Source of the DNA: Lachnospiraceae bacterium
GTDB lineage: Bacteria > Bacillota > Clostridia > Lachnospirales > Lachnospiraceae
Direction: 5' to 3'
Assembly: GCA_021200475.1 (NCBI GenBank)
Contig: JAJQGP010000026.1
Span: 1-51,961 of the forward strand
DNA length: 51,961 nucleotides
The notes beneath the pieces are model-generated. The model was not told the DNA's origin. It saw only the letters and a list, made by a program, of their open reading frames with translations, and did no database searches. A program made the position numbers and the translations under genes. Positions 25,979 to 34,608 of the stretch are shown one piece after another. Numbering within the stretch: position 1 is the first letter of the stretch; every line of letters begins with the position of its first letter.

Positions 25979-26126
25979 CTGCCGCAAAATAATATGTTCA
26001 GATTGCGCCGGATAATGTGTGAAGCACAAGCGATAAAAACGTAGGCGCAGCGGGCTGCGCTGAGGATTTTATCGCTTGCGATTCGCGCGTTAGCCGGTGC
26101 AAGATGGGCATATAATTTCGCGACAG
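25979..26126. repeat. Family D long inverted repeat (MITE-like) between rsmI and trmN
   Basis: Two arms of about 60 bp (25979-26039 and 26066-26126) are near-perfect inverted copies. The left begins CTGCCGCAAAATAATATG and the reverse complement of the right begins CTGTCGCGAAATTATATG. The loop holds a further GCGCAGC/GCTGCGC hairpin. The right end abuts the trmN stop codon. A related right arm is at 43741-43806. Confidence 0.75.
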
Positions 26127-26130
26127 ATCC

Positions 26131-26868
26131 TTAATACCCGTAAATCTCTGTAATCTCCTGATTGTACACGCCAGGCTGATCGTACACAATCAATGGCTTC
26201 TCCACCGTCATCCGCGCCCGCCCGCCGCGCACGGCTTCGATGAGCACCATATTTGGCTCCTTGTCCACGTAAGGGTAAACAAGGCGCATTCGCTTCGGCT
26301 CCAGCCGATATCTGGAAAGCACGCAGATAATCTCCGCCAGCCGGAACGGGCGATGAACCATATAAAAATGTCCGCCAGGCACCAGCAGCTTCGCGGCCGC
26401 CCGCACCACATCCTCAAGAGTACACAGAACCTCATGGCGTGCCGCGGCTTTCTCCAGATCCGGATTCAAAAGGCCATGGCTGTCCTTAAGATAGGGCGGA
26501 TTGGAGGTGATGGTATCAAAAGAAGCCGGTGCGAACAGCGCGTCGGCTTCCCTGATATCTCCTTTTACAATGGCAATCCGGTCGGACAGGTCATTCAACA
26601 GAACACTGCGCGCCGCCATATCCGCACTCGCGGGCGAAATTTCCAGACCGGTAAAATGCCGCCCCGGTGTCTTCGCCGATAGCAGGATCGGTATAATTCC
26701 GGTGCCTGTCCCCAGATCAAGCGCCTGACCGCCTTCCTTTACGCGGGCAAACCCGGACAGTAATACCGCATCCATTCCGAAACGGAACAAATGCTCACTT
26801 TGGATAATTCTGAGCCCATTGCGGTACAGGTCATCGAGGTGCTCGTCTTCTTTTAAGTGAACTTCCAT
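26131..26868 (-). CDS. trmN6: tRNA1(Val) (adenine(37)-N6)-methyltransferase-like protein
   Basis: 245 residues. A Rossmann methyltransferase with the SAM loop ALDLGTGTGIIPILL, an acidic motif II (FTGLEISPASADMAA) and the N6-adenine signature TSNPPYLKDSHGLLNP. It matches the YfiC/YabB group, which methylates A37 of a tRNA, although the exact tRNA substrate is unknown in Clostridia. It lies between ricT and rsmI, as in B. subtilis (yabB). Its stop codon is immediately followed by the arm of a palindromic repeat. Confidence 0.9.
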   Translation of the reverse strand: MEVHLKEDEHLDDLYRNGLRIIQSEHLFRFGMDAVLLSGFARVKEGGQALDLGTGTGIIPILLSAKTPGRHFTGLEISPASADMAARSVLLNDLSDRIAIVKGDIREADALFAPASFDTITSNPPYLKDSHGLLNPDLEKAAARHEVLCTLEDVVRAAAKLLVPGGHFYMVHRPFRLAEIICVLSRYRLEPKRMRLVYPYVDKEPNMVLIEAVRGGRARMTVEKPLIVYDQPGVYNQEITEIYGY

Positions 26869-26895
26869 GCAACGTATTTCCTTTTCCTCATCGTC

Positions 26896-27867
26896 TCAAT
26901 CGTTACGCCGTTTCGTTTTTCCTTCTTTTTTGTCCAGCGCTTCCAGCTCACGCAGTTCTCTCTCCTCCTGCGTCTCACCGCCTCCGGAACGGGAACGCCG
27001 GCTGTCCTTCTCCCGGTCCCTGTCCTTGTTCTTACCGCTTTTCTCTTTCCTGCGTCTGGGGTGAAAATTCAGCTCGCCCACATCGAACTCTTCCAGCTCC
27101 TTATCCTCGTCTTCCTCGAAAAGGACCCTAACTCTCTGGCGCAGAACATTGACATTCTGCACCACGCCGGACCGTCCGTCCGCCGTCGTTACCGTATCCC
27201 CCTGCCCCGGAAGGCGGCTGTTCAGGTATTCGTAAGTCTCCTCCTCATTCTTCAGGCAGCACATCAGCCGGCCGCAGACACCGGAAATCTTGGTCGGATT
27301 CAGCGAAAGGTTCTGCTCCTTAGCCATCCGGATTGATACCGGTGCAAAATCAGACAGGTAAGAATGACAGCAGAGAACGCGCCCGCAGATACCGACGCCG
27401 CCCAGAAGCTTCGTCTCATCGCGCACGCCGACCTGCCGCAGCTCAATCCGTGTACGGAAAACCGCCGCCAGATCCTTGACCAGCTCACGGAAATCAATCC
27501 TCCCGTCCGCGGTAAAATAAAAGAGGACTTTATTATTATCAAACGTGTATTCCGCGTCGATCAGCTTCATCTCCAGACCATGCTTCTGGATCTTTTCCCG
27601 GCAGATCCGCATGGCTTCCCGCTCCTTTTCGCGGTTGCGCAGCGCGTGGGCGTCGTCCTCCTCCGTCGCCATCCGAATCACTTCCTTGAGCGGCGGCACG
27701 ACCTTATCGTCCTCCACCTCACGCACACCGCCGATCGCAGTGCCATACTCGATTCCGCGCGCAGTCTCTACGATCACATGATCTCCCGAATGGATCTCAT
27801 AAGATTTCGGGTCAAAATAATAGACTTTACCCGCATTGCGGAACCGGACTCCAATAATTTTAACCAT
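26896..27867 (-). CDS. ricT: PSP1-domain regulatory iron-sulfur protein RicT (YaaT)
   Basis: 323 residues. The PSP1 core contains the cysteine set CGRVLCC and GVCGRLMCC, which in the B. subtilis RicAFT (YaaT-YlbF-YmcA) complex helps ligate [4Fe-4S] clusters. That complex aids RNase Y-dependent mRNA maturation and affects sporulation and competence. The N-terminus VKIIGVRFRNAGKVYYFDP is typical. The last 60 residues form a very basic/acidic tail (RRRKEKSGKNKDRDREKD...). It overlaps the end of holB by 8 bp. Confidence 0.93.
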   Translation of the reverse strand: MVKIIGVRFRNAGKVYYFDPKSYEIHSGDHVIVETARGIEYGTAIGGVREVEDDKVVPPLKEVIRMATEEDDAHALRNREKEREAMRICREKIQKHGLEMKLIDAEYTFDNNKVLFYFTADGRIDFRELVKDLAAVFRTRIELRQVGVRDETKLLGGVGICGRVLCCHSYLSDFAPVSIRMAKEQNLSLNPTKISGVCGRLMCCLKNEEETYEYLNSRLPGQGDTVTTADGRSGVVQNVNVLRQRVRVLFEEDEDKELEEFDVGELNFHPRRRKEKSGKNKDRDREKDSRRSRSGGGETQEERELRELEALDKKEGKTKRRND

Positions 27868-28924
27868 GAATATTCTCCTTAATCACCAGAAACAGAAGCT
27901 CCATTGTCAGGTCAAAATTGACATTCGCGCTCAGGCGCGTCTTTGCCGTCTCAATGGCTTTCATTACTTCTTCTGCCCCCTCATAAGAACATCTGCGGAC
28001 GGTCTCCCGGATCGTGCGCAGTTCCTCTTTAAAAATCAGGCCGTCAATATCTCTCGTGGCCTTATAATATACCATATCCCGGTACCAGAGCGCGAGGATA
28101 TCCAGATAATCCTGAATGGAAATCCGATACTCCTGCACCTCTTTCACGTAATCAATGATGGCGCTGATCTCCATCTCCCCCGCGTTGCGAACCAGGCGCA
28201 TCGCGGAAGCCTTGATCGCGTTGAAATCCTCCGAAGAGGCCAGGCGTTCCGCCTTGCCGATATTTCCCTGGGCAAACGCCGCACAGATATCCGCCTGATA
28301 ATCCGGTATCTGAATCTTCTCCATCAGATACGCTTTCACAACCTCATCCGGCACCGGCTTCAGATTCAGCGTCACACACCTGGAACGGATCGTATCCAGA
28401 AGCGCCCGGTCGTTTGCCGTCAAAAGCAGAATAATCACATACTCCGGCGGTTCCTCAATCGTCTTAAGGATCGCATTCTGCGCCTGCGGCGTCATCTTTT
28501 CCGCATCGGCGATGATATATATTTTATATTTGCCATTGTATGGGCGAATCTGCGCATCGCCGACCAGCTGCTCCCGCACGTCGTCTACACCGATGCTTGC
28601 CGGCTTCTCGTGCCGCACATAGATGATATCCGGATGGTTTCCGCTCTCGGCCTGTCTGCAGGAATGGCATCTCCCGCAGGCCTCCACATTCCGACTGGCC
28701 AGCTCCGCCGGGAGAAGTCCTTCCTCCCCCGGTCCAGAGATGAGCTCCGGTGCATGCACATTCTCACACTGCAGTGTCTGGGCGAATGCGTTCGCAAGCA
28801 CGCTTTTCCCGGTTCCCTTTTCCCCATTCAATATATACGCATGGCTCACCTTACCGGAGCGAATCGCTCTCTCAAGGTGCGCGATCTCTTTTTTATGTCC
28901 AAGAATGCTCTGAAATCCTGCCAT
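27860..28924 (-). CDS. holB: DNA polymerase III delta' subunit
   Basis: 354 residues. A clamp-loader AAA+ protein with Walker A NGEKGTGKSVLA, a four-cysteine zinc module in VEACGRCHSCRQAESG, Walker B-like IYIIADAEKMTPQAQNA and sensor region PPEYVIILLLTAND. The arginine-finger-type SRC is present in TIRSRCVTL. It helps load the beta clamp at replication forks. It is the first gene of a minus-strand unit running through ricT, trmN, rsmI and the fucosidase, and has its own promoter just upstream. Confidence 0.94.
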   Translation of the reverse strand: MAGFQSILGHKKEIAHLERAIRSGKVSHAYILNGEKGTGKSVLANAFAQTLQCENVHAPELISGPGEEGLLPAELASRNVEACGRCHSCRQAESGNHPDIIYVRHEKPASIGVDDVREQLVGDAQIRPYNGKYKIYIIADAEKMTPQAQNAILKTIEEPPEYVIILLLTANDRALLDTIRSRCVTLNLKPVPDEVVKAYLMEKIQIPDYQADICAAFAQGNIGKAERLASSEDFNAIKASAMRLVRNAGEMEISAIIDYVKEVQEYRISIQDYLDILALWYRDMVYYKATRDIDGLIFKEELRTIRETVRRCSYEGAEEVMKAIETAKTRLSANVNFDLTMELLFLVIKENIHG

Positions 28925-29030
28925 TATGTCCTCCTGTGCGCATCACGGACGTTTTGCCCTGTGCGAACCGTTTAGCACAAAAAACGGGCCCGCTGTTCCG
29001 AATGTCAGCTTCTCTCTTTTTGCCTGTTAC

Positions 29031-29059
29031 AGTATATCATACTTTGAGGATTCTGTGAA
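29031..29059 (-). promoter_or_regulatory. Promoter of the holB operon
   Basis: Minus-strand TTCACA (29059-29054), 17-bp spacer, TATACT (29036-29031), about 105 bp before holB and inside the short gap after the carrier-protein gene. Confidence 0.7.
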
Positions 29060-29077
29060 GTAAATCGCAGCCATAAA

Positions 29078-29302
29078 TCAGCCTTTTAGCCGGCACACCA
29101 TCTGCCACAGCGCGTTTGCGGAATTAAAATTCTCCGGCGTCAGATCGGCCGGCGTAATTTTAATGCCATACTCATCCTGAAGCTCACTCACGATCGACAG
29201 AATGGCAAAAGAATCCAGTATCCCATCATCAATCAGTGTATCACAATTCTGATAATCTGCATCCGGCTGAATGTCCTCGAGAATTTCCAGTAATGTTTCC
29301 AT
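29078..29302 (-). CDS. Acyl/D-alanyl carrier protein (DltC-like)
   Basis: 74 residues from the ATG at 29302, which follows GAAGGAG; a longer frame to 29353 has no ribosome site. It is an acidic four-helix carrier with the phosphopantetheine serine in DDGILDSFAILSIVSEL (Ser31); the usual DSL/DSM is DSF here. The adenylation enzyme directly upstream should load an amino acid or acyl group on its thiol arm for the MBOAT partner. Size and neighbours fit DltC, but a fatty-acid-type carrier cannot be ruled out from sequence alone. Confidence 0.88.
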   Translation of the reverse strand: METLLEILEDIQPDADYQNCDTLIDDGILDSFAILSIVSELQDEYGIKITPADLTPENFNSANALWQMVCRLKG

Positions 29303-29398
29303 ATTTTTTCTCCTTCTTTTTTCTGCTGCTCTGAGCAGCAATCCGCAGAACACGGGCTGCCTGAGCAGCTCTTCCCTGCGCGATCGTGTAGATTACCT

Positions 29399-30949
29399 TT
29401 ATCTCTTTATAGGGAACGATTCCTTCTGTCGTTCCCTATAATAATCCATCAATGCTTTTCTGTCAATTTTTCCGTTTTTATTCAAAGGCAGCGCATCCAT
29501 CTGCCGAAGTACATTCGGCACCATAAAGGACGGCAGGAGCTGCCCCAGCGCTTTTGCGAGCGGCCTGCGCTCCATATCTCCCTCGTAAAAGCAGACAATC
29601 TTCTGCGCGTCCGCATCAAAAATCGTGCAGCTTCTCCTGATCTCGGGAATCTTTTCCATCGCGTTGTCAATCTCTCCCAGTTCAATTCGATGTCCCATAT
29701 GCTTGATCTGGAAGTCCTTTCTGCTCGAGAAGCAAAGATTTCCTTCTTTATTATAATAGGCCAGATCGCCGGTTCGATAGATTGTCTCCAGATAACAGTC
29801 ATTCAGCGGGTTCTGCACGAATACCCCCCCCCTGGTCTGTTCCGGATTCCGATAATACCCCAGCGCCAGCGCTGAACCGCTCACGCAGAGCTCGCCCCTC
29901 ACATCCGTCCGGGAGGAATCAATCAAATGATCCTCCTCATCCAGGAGAAACACTTTTTCATTTGGAAACGCCTTCCCCATGGGCAGCACATCCCCCGGCT
30001 CGTACTCCCGGTCCACCACATACCAGGTACAATTGCAGGTGATTTCCGTAGGACCATACAGATTTACAAACATGGCATCCGGCAAATAGCTGCGCCAGAT
30101 ATTCAGATGCTTCACCGGCATCATCTCTCCGGAAAACAGAACCCTGCGGATTTTCCCGGGCACCCGATAGTCAAATCCATTCAGCGTACTGACAATACAG
30201 AGCACTGAAACTGCCCAGATCAGAGTTGTCACCTGCCGTTCCTCCAGAAAATCCAGCAGCTTCATCGGAAAAGAAAAATACTGCCTGGGAATGATCTGCA
30301 CCGTTGCCCCGGTTTTCAGTCCGGAATAAATATCCTTCACGGAAACATCAAAATCCCAGGGCGCCTGATTACCCAGCACATCCTGATCCGTGATACCAAA
30401 AAGCTCCGTAAAGCAATCGATAAAATCCAGCAGCGAGCGATGCCCGACTACCACACACTTGGGAACCCCGGTGGAACAGGAGGTAAAATTCCCATACAGC
30501 GGATCGGTATCCAGCGCCTGCGCGCGAATCCGCGCCAGCAGCTCCTCATCCTTTTTCGAACGCACAAGCTCCTCCGCCATCAGAATTTTTCCCGTAAAGT
30601 CCAGCTTTTGCAGGTCCTTTAAATATTTTTCGGAAGTAACGATCACATTGCTTTGCAGTACATCCAGAATCTGCCGGATCCGCGCAGCCGGATGCTTTGT
30701 GTCCACCAGCGCATAAAACGCGCCTGCATAAAGAGTGCCCATAAAAACACCGATCGTCTCCACACTTTTTTCCATAAAAACCGGCACCGGCTTCCTCACC
30801 GGAACCCATGCGGCAAGCGCCGTCCCGATCCGCTCTGCGTGATCCCGCAGCTCGCCAAAGGTGCAGCTGTCCGCAGCGTCTGCAAACGCAACCTTATCCC
30901 CAAAGCGTCTGGCAGATTCTTCCAGATATTCTAGCGCATTTGTTTTCAT
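29399..30949 (-). CDS. Amino acid adenylation enzyme, DltA-like
   Basis: 516 residues, one stand-alone adenylation domain. It activates a carboxylate with ATP and transfers it to the carrier protein encoded next. Core motifs are A3 FTSCSTGVPKCVVV (154-167), YGPTEITCN (298-306), YRTGDLAYY, KDFQIKHMGHRIELGEI and NGKIDRKAL. GNQAPWDFDVSVKDIYSGL matches the DltA/NRPS pocket region. Where I recall DltA proteins having FCGE, this has FSGE (Ser273), so the amino acid may not be D-alanine. AGGAGG sets the start. A GACCACGCA/TGCGTGGTC hairpin lies in the 134-bp gap upstream. Confidence 0.9.
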   Translation of the reverse strand: MKTNALEYLEESARRFGDKVAFADAADSCTFGELRDHAERIGTALAAWVPVRKPVPVFMEKSVETIGVFMGTLYAGAFYALVDTKHPAARIRQILDVLQSNVIVTSEKYLKDLQKLDFTGKILMAEELVRSKKDEELLARIRAQALDTDPLYGNFTSCSTGVPKCVVVGHRSLLDFIDCFTELFGITDQDVLGNQAPWDFDVSVKDIYSGLKTGATVQIIPRQYFSFPMKLLDFLEERQVTTLIWAVSVLCIVSTLNGFDYRVPGKIRRVLFSGEMMPVKHLNIWRSYLPDAMFVNLYGPTEITCNCTWYVVDREYEPGDVLPMGKAFPNEKVFLLDEEDHLIDSSRTDVRGELCVSGSALALGYYRNPEQTRGGVFVQNPLNDCYLETIYRTGDLAYYNKEGNLCFSSRKDFQIKHMGHRIELGEIDNAMEKIPEIRRSCTIFDADAQKIVCFYEGDMERRPLAKALGQLLPSFMVPNVLRQMDALPLNKNGKIDRKALMDYYRERQKESFPIKR

Positions 30950-31083
30950 ACTTTACCTCCTCTCCGGTCACCCTTCCACTACGTCTTCATCCCTCGCCGG
31001 ATGGCATCCCGCACTTCGTGTGAGACAAGCCCTGACCACGCAGCAAGTGCGTGGTCGTGTTGTGACCAGTAACCATCCTTCTC

Positions 31084-32160
31084 TTATTCCTCCGCAGATG
31101 TAAGCAGCTCCGCCAGCACCTTCGAAAATTTCCTGGCAGCGCCGCCATTCATATGTCCGTCATAATCCGTGTAATCCTCAATTTCATGCGAAAATGAGAA
31201 ATAATAATCTGTATTAAAATTCAGGTACGACACACCCTCTTCCTCAAAAAAGGCTTCGAAATATTCCCACGCGGCTGTGAAATTATCCCACCAGGTACCC
31301 AGCGTCGCGGCTGGAATCGGCGTCGTTACAGCCACAAACTCGATCCCATTCTCCCGGCAGAATTCGATCGTCTTTTTCAGATATTCCATATTTTCTTCTA
31401 CAATCGCACCCTCCTCATAGAGAATCGGTTCGGTCAGCTGCAGTGCACTCGTGTCAACGGCATAACGCTCGATAAAACCGCTCTCATGATAAACCTGCGT
31501 CGTGCTCGTCTCACTGTCGATGCTGTAATCCCCTGTCAGCTTGTGCGTCAGAGTCTCTGCGATCAGCGGAAGCTCGTAGGACAGAGAATACTCGTACCAC
31601 GGAAAGAGGACAGTCCGGAAATTCGTCTGTGCGATCGCATCAAAGAAATACTCCACCTTCGACCAGGAGAGCGGAAATTCATGATAAAACAGCAGATAAT
31701 TATTCCCTTCTTCTTTTTCCGTCACAAAATACCCCGGTGAAATCTCATAAATCACTCTTGTGGGATTCTGCTTTTCCGCCGCCAGCTTTACAAGATAATA
31801 AGCGTCAATCCCATATTCGCCGCCGACGCAGACATTATGACCGCTGCGCCCGGTGACTTCCTCCATCGCCTCCGGGTCAATGTTCATTTTTCCATGGGAA
31901 TCTCCCACAATGATATCGTCATACTGTGTCGTACTGATCGCATGGATATCGCTGCGAATAAAGGTGCAGGGATACAGCGCCAGGTCCAGCGCGACAAGGA
32001 GTGCCGCAAAAACTGCCAGCACCAGAATGGTCTTTCCAATCGTCCGTTTTCGCCTCATCCGCTGCTTCTCCATGAAAACATCCGCATTTACCGTCACGGA
32101 TTTTCTTTTTTCTGCCCCGTTCGTACACTGCTGTGGGGAAATATTCTCAAAACTGCGCAT
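31084..32160 (-). CDS. Membrane-anchored SGNH-like protein (DltD/AlgX-like role)
   Basis: 358 residues: a basic cytoplasmic N-terminus, one transmembrane helix (about 42-64) and an extracellular domain. IIVGDSHGKMNID (Ser88) is the SGNH block I and DGHMNGGAARKF near the C-terminus supplies the block V His336. In polymer acylation systems such proteins take the acyl group handed out by the MBOAT and place it on the surface polymer. It shares no clear sequence with classical DltD. The ATG overlaps the end of the MBOAT gene by 14 bp, so the two are coupled; an internal Met at residue 30 is a less likely start. Confidence 0.8.
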   Translation of the reverse strand: MRSFENISPQQCTNGAEKRKSVTVNADVFMEKQRMRRKRTIGKTILVLAVFAALLVALDLALYPCTFIRSDIHAISTTQYDDIIVGDSHGKMNIDPEAMEEVTGRSGHNVCVGGEYGIDAYYLVKLAAEKQNPTRVIYEISPGYFVTEKEEGNNYLLFYHEFPLSWSKVEYFFDAIAQTNFRTVLFPWYEYSLSYELPLIAETLTHKLTGDYSIDSETSTTQVYHESGFIERYAVDTSALQLTEPILYEEGAIVEENMEYLKKTIEFCRENGIEFVAVTTPIPAATLGTWWDNFTAAWEYFEAFFEEEGVSYLNFNTDYYFSFSHEIEDYTDYDGHMNGGAARKFSKVLAELLTSAEE

Positions 32161-33661
32161 AAATAAACCCTTTCACCGCGGCTGTTGAGCCAAATAAGCC
32201 GATCGACAGGAGCAGTATAAAATAAATGGCGGCTGTCGCCGGAAGAGGAAGCTTCGCAAGCGACTCCCGAACCCGGATTCCCCTCTCCTGCAATACCTCT
32301 ACTGTAAACAGAACCACACACCCGCAGACAATGATCAGCAGCGCGTACGGTGTAAAGCTGAGTCCATCCCGCCCTGCCGGTATGGTAAGAAGCACGGAGG
32401 GCTGAAAACTGGTCAGCGTACTTTTCATCATGGAAAGCGCCGCCCGCACGGAATCCGCCCGGTCAAAATACATGCGGGTCAGGGTCAGGAACAGAGTGCG
32501 GATAAGCATGAACGCAAAATACCAGCGCTCCTTTCCCGTGATATGCAATGCTTTTTTCCATTCCCGATACTTCCCCGCCAGCAGCTCGCTCGTACCAATG
32601 ATCAGACCATTATAAAGGCCATAGACCACATATTTCCACTGCGGCCCGTGCCAGACGCCGACGGCCAGGAATACAATGATATCCGCCAGGGCGATCGGCA
32701 GCACTCTTCCTGTCTTTCTCCCGAAGGTTTTTTTTGCCCATTTCGAAAACTTCGCCATCCAGCCGGACAGAGAAACGGGATAAAACAGATACTCTTTCAT
32801 CCAGTTCCCCAGGGTAATGTGCCAGCGATGCCAGAAGTCTGACATAGAAGTCGCAAAAAACGGCCGCCGGAAGTTTTCTTCCAGCGTAATGCCAAACATT
32901 TGCGATAGTCCGATCACCACATCCATCGCACCGGAAAAGTCGGCGTACAGTTCAATCATGTAGAAAATCGCTCCGAACAGAGCCACTCCCTGATACAGAT
33001 CCGGTGTGTCAAAAATAGCGTCCACAAAGACCACCGCCCAGTCCGCGATTACCATTTTTTTGAAGAAGCCCCACAGCATCCGCTCAGCGCCCCTTACCAG
33101 ATTCTCCCGCTTCAGGCCGTGCGGCTCATAAAGCTGATGCGCCAGCAGGCTGTAGCGGCCAATCGGCCCCTGCATCAGCTGCGGAAAATAAGAAACGAAC
33201 AGCGCATATTTCAATGGATTTTTTTCTGCTTCTACTCTTTTCCAGTAAACATCCAGAAGATAACCGGAAGACTGAAAGGTATAAAAAGAAAGTCCAAGCG
33301 GAAGCACCAGATCCATCCCCCGCAGGCTTGTGTGGAAAAGCGCGTTGACATTATCCAGAAGGAAGCCGGTATATTTCAGAACACACAGCATTCCCAGGTT
33401 GAGAAGCAGCGCAGGAACCAGAATCCATTTGGCTTTCTTTGGTTCCTCCCCCTTTTCATAGAGGTAACCGATCAGACGTGCCGCCACAAACGTAACAATT
33501 GTAGAAAAAAACAGATATCCCGTCAGCCAGATTCCGCCCATTATGTAATAAAGATAGCTGAACAGCAGCAAAACCATCCAGCGAATCCTCGCCGGGGCGA
33601 GATAATAGACCAGCAGACTCGCCCCGGCCAGCAGAAGAAATTGATTCGATACCAGTGACAT
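32147..33661 (-). CDS. MBOAT-family O-acyltransferase (DltB-like) with DltX-like C-terminal tail
   Basis: 504 residues, polytopic. The MBOAT core shows QLMQGPIGRY, ELYADFSGAMDVVIG, SDFWHRWHITLGNWMKEYLFYP and the catalytic GVWHGPQWKYVVYG (His338), as in DltB and AlgI. The family moves acyl groups from a cytoplasmic carrier across the membrane. The last six residues, FIYAQF (499-504), follow the FxYxxF pattern of the DltX C-terminus, whose Tyr is proposed to carry the acyl group between DltB and DltD. No separate dltX is seen nearby. A GGAGGGG lies 17 bases upstream, inside the end of the SH3 gene. Confidence 0.92.
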   Translation of the reverse strand: MSLVSNQFLLLAGASLLVYYLAPARIRWMVLLLFSYLYYIMGGIWLTGYLFFSTIVTFVAARLIGYLYEKGEEPKKAKWILVPALLLNLGMLCVLKYTGFLLDNVNALFHTSLRGMDLVLPLGLSFYTFQSSGYLLDVYWKRVEAEKNPLKYALFVSYFPQLMQGPIGRYSLLAHQLYEPHGLKRENLVRGAERMLWGFFKKMVIADWAVVFVDAIFDTPDLYQGVALFGAIFYMIELYADFSGAMDVVIGLSQMFGITLEENFRRPFFATSMSDFWHRWHITLGNWMKEYLFYPVSLSGWMAKFSKWAKKTFGRKTGRVLPIALADIIVFLAVGVWHGPQWKYVVYGLYNGLIIGTSELLAGKYREWKKALHITGKERWYFAFMLIRTLFLTLTRMYFDRADSVRAALSMMKSTLTSFQPSVLLTIPAGRDGLSFTPYALLIIVCGCVVLFTVEVLQERGIRVRESLAKLPLPATAAIYFILLLSIGLFGSTAAVKGFIYAQF

Positions 33662-33667
33662 ACTTTT

Positions 33668-34585
33668 TTAGTTTAAAACCCCTCCGGTAAGACACGCATC
33701 ATCAGTAGCCGGTGTTTCCGATGTGCCAGAACTGCTGTCAGCCGCTGTTGAAGCCGCAGCCGCAGCCGCTGCTGCCTGTGCCGCTGCATCCTGTGCTGCC
33801 GCCGCTGCCGCTGCCTGCGCTGCGGCCTGTGCACTTGCTTCCGCTTCCACCGCAGCCTGTGCCTCCGCCGCATCTGCTGTCAGATAACGCGCGGCCACAT
33901 ATCCGGTAGTCTCGCTCTGCTTCACCAGGAACCAGGTCGATGTCCCTCCAAGGACCTCTACTTCACTTCCCCGATCCACATAGCCCAACGCCTCGGATGA
34001 GCCATCTGCCTCTTCGCGAATGGTCACCGACCCGATCGCGTACATTGTCACCGATTCTTCCAGTGTAATCTCGTCCGCAGTCTCATAAAAAAACTTCGCA
34101 TCGCCATTTGCATCTGTCCCGGAAAGGAAGAAAAATCCGATTTTTTCCGTCAGTGTAAGATCAGCCAGCGCGGTCAGTTCAGACGTTTCTGACACTTCAA
34201 ACACATGCTCTGTCCCATCCTCCAGGGTAAACACAAGAACCAGACCCGCCTGTTCTTCTCCGGTCGATTCTGCGGAATCGCTATCCGTCCCTTCCTCTGC
34301 GTCATTTTCACCATCCTCATCCGCAGTCAGATCTGCCGCAGATACCTCGCTCACTGCAAAACCGGTTTCGTTCCTGATCGTCAGGGCTGTCTCATCCAGA
34401 GTAACTTCTACCTCCGCCGGCTCAGCCGCCTCTGTGTCCTCCGCCGCTTCTGTCTCCAGCTCTGCGACCGCCATCTCCGCTTCTTCCTCAGCAAAAACAA
34501 ACGTGTCGGCACCGCAGGCTCCCGAAACGCCAAGCGCAGCCGCCAGTAACATACTTCCCGCTCTCATTGCAAACTTCTTTTTCAT
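33668..34585 (-). CDS. Secreted bacterial SH3-domain protein with alanine-rich tail
   Basis: 305 residues from the ATG at 34585 (GGAAGG upstream); the frame also opens at 34609. A signal peptide (MKKKFAMRAGSMLLAAALGVSGACGA, possible lipobox VSGAC) is followed by an acidic Glu/Ala/Thr linker. A beta-rich domain, then an SH3_3-type domain (TMYAIGSVTIREEADGSSEA to ETTGYVAARYL) follow. The final 75 residues are a near-pure Ala/Gln/Glu/Ser stretch ending CLTGGVLN. SH3b domains usually bind peptidoglycan. The tail could be a rigid helix or spacer, or a substrate region. It ends six bases before the MBOAT start, so co-expression is very likely. Confidence 0.78.
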   Translation of the reverse strand: MKKKFAMRAGSMLLAAALGVSGACGADTFVFAEEEAEMAVAELETEAAEDTEAAEPAEVEVTLDETALTIRNETGFAVSEVSAADLTADEDGENDAEEGTDSDSAESTGEEQAGLVLVFTLEDGTEHVFEVSETSELTALADLTLTEKIGFFFLSGTDANGDAKFFYETADEITLEESVTMYAIGSVTIREEADGSSEALGYVDRGSEVEVLGGTSTWFLVKQSETTGYVAARYLTADAAEAQAAVEAEASAQAAAQAAAAAAAQDAAAQAAAAAAAASTAADSSSGTSETPATDDACLTGGVLN

Positions 34586-34608
34586 GTCTCTTTTTCCTTC
34601 CCATTCCA

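Noticed and set aside
27836..28975. 379-codon plus-strand frame opposite holB
   Set aside because: Anti-sense shadow with no recognisable motif; holB is certain on the other strand.
29078..33661. Calling the cluster a standard dltXABCD operon
   Set aside because: Gene order is MBOAT-SGNH-adenylation-carrier, classical DltD is absent and the enzyme core differs, so canonical gene names were not assigned.
33712..33909. Repetitive GCC/GCT/GCA triplets as a possible tandem-repeat array or CRISPR
   Set aside because: Explained as codons of the Ala-rich tail of the SH3 protein; there are no regular spacers.
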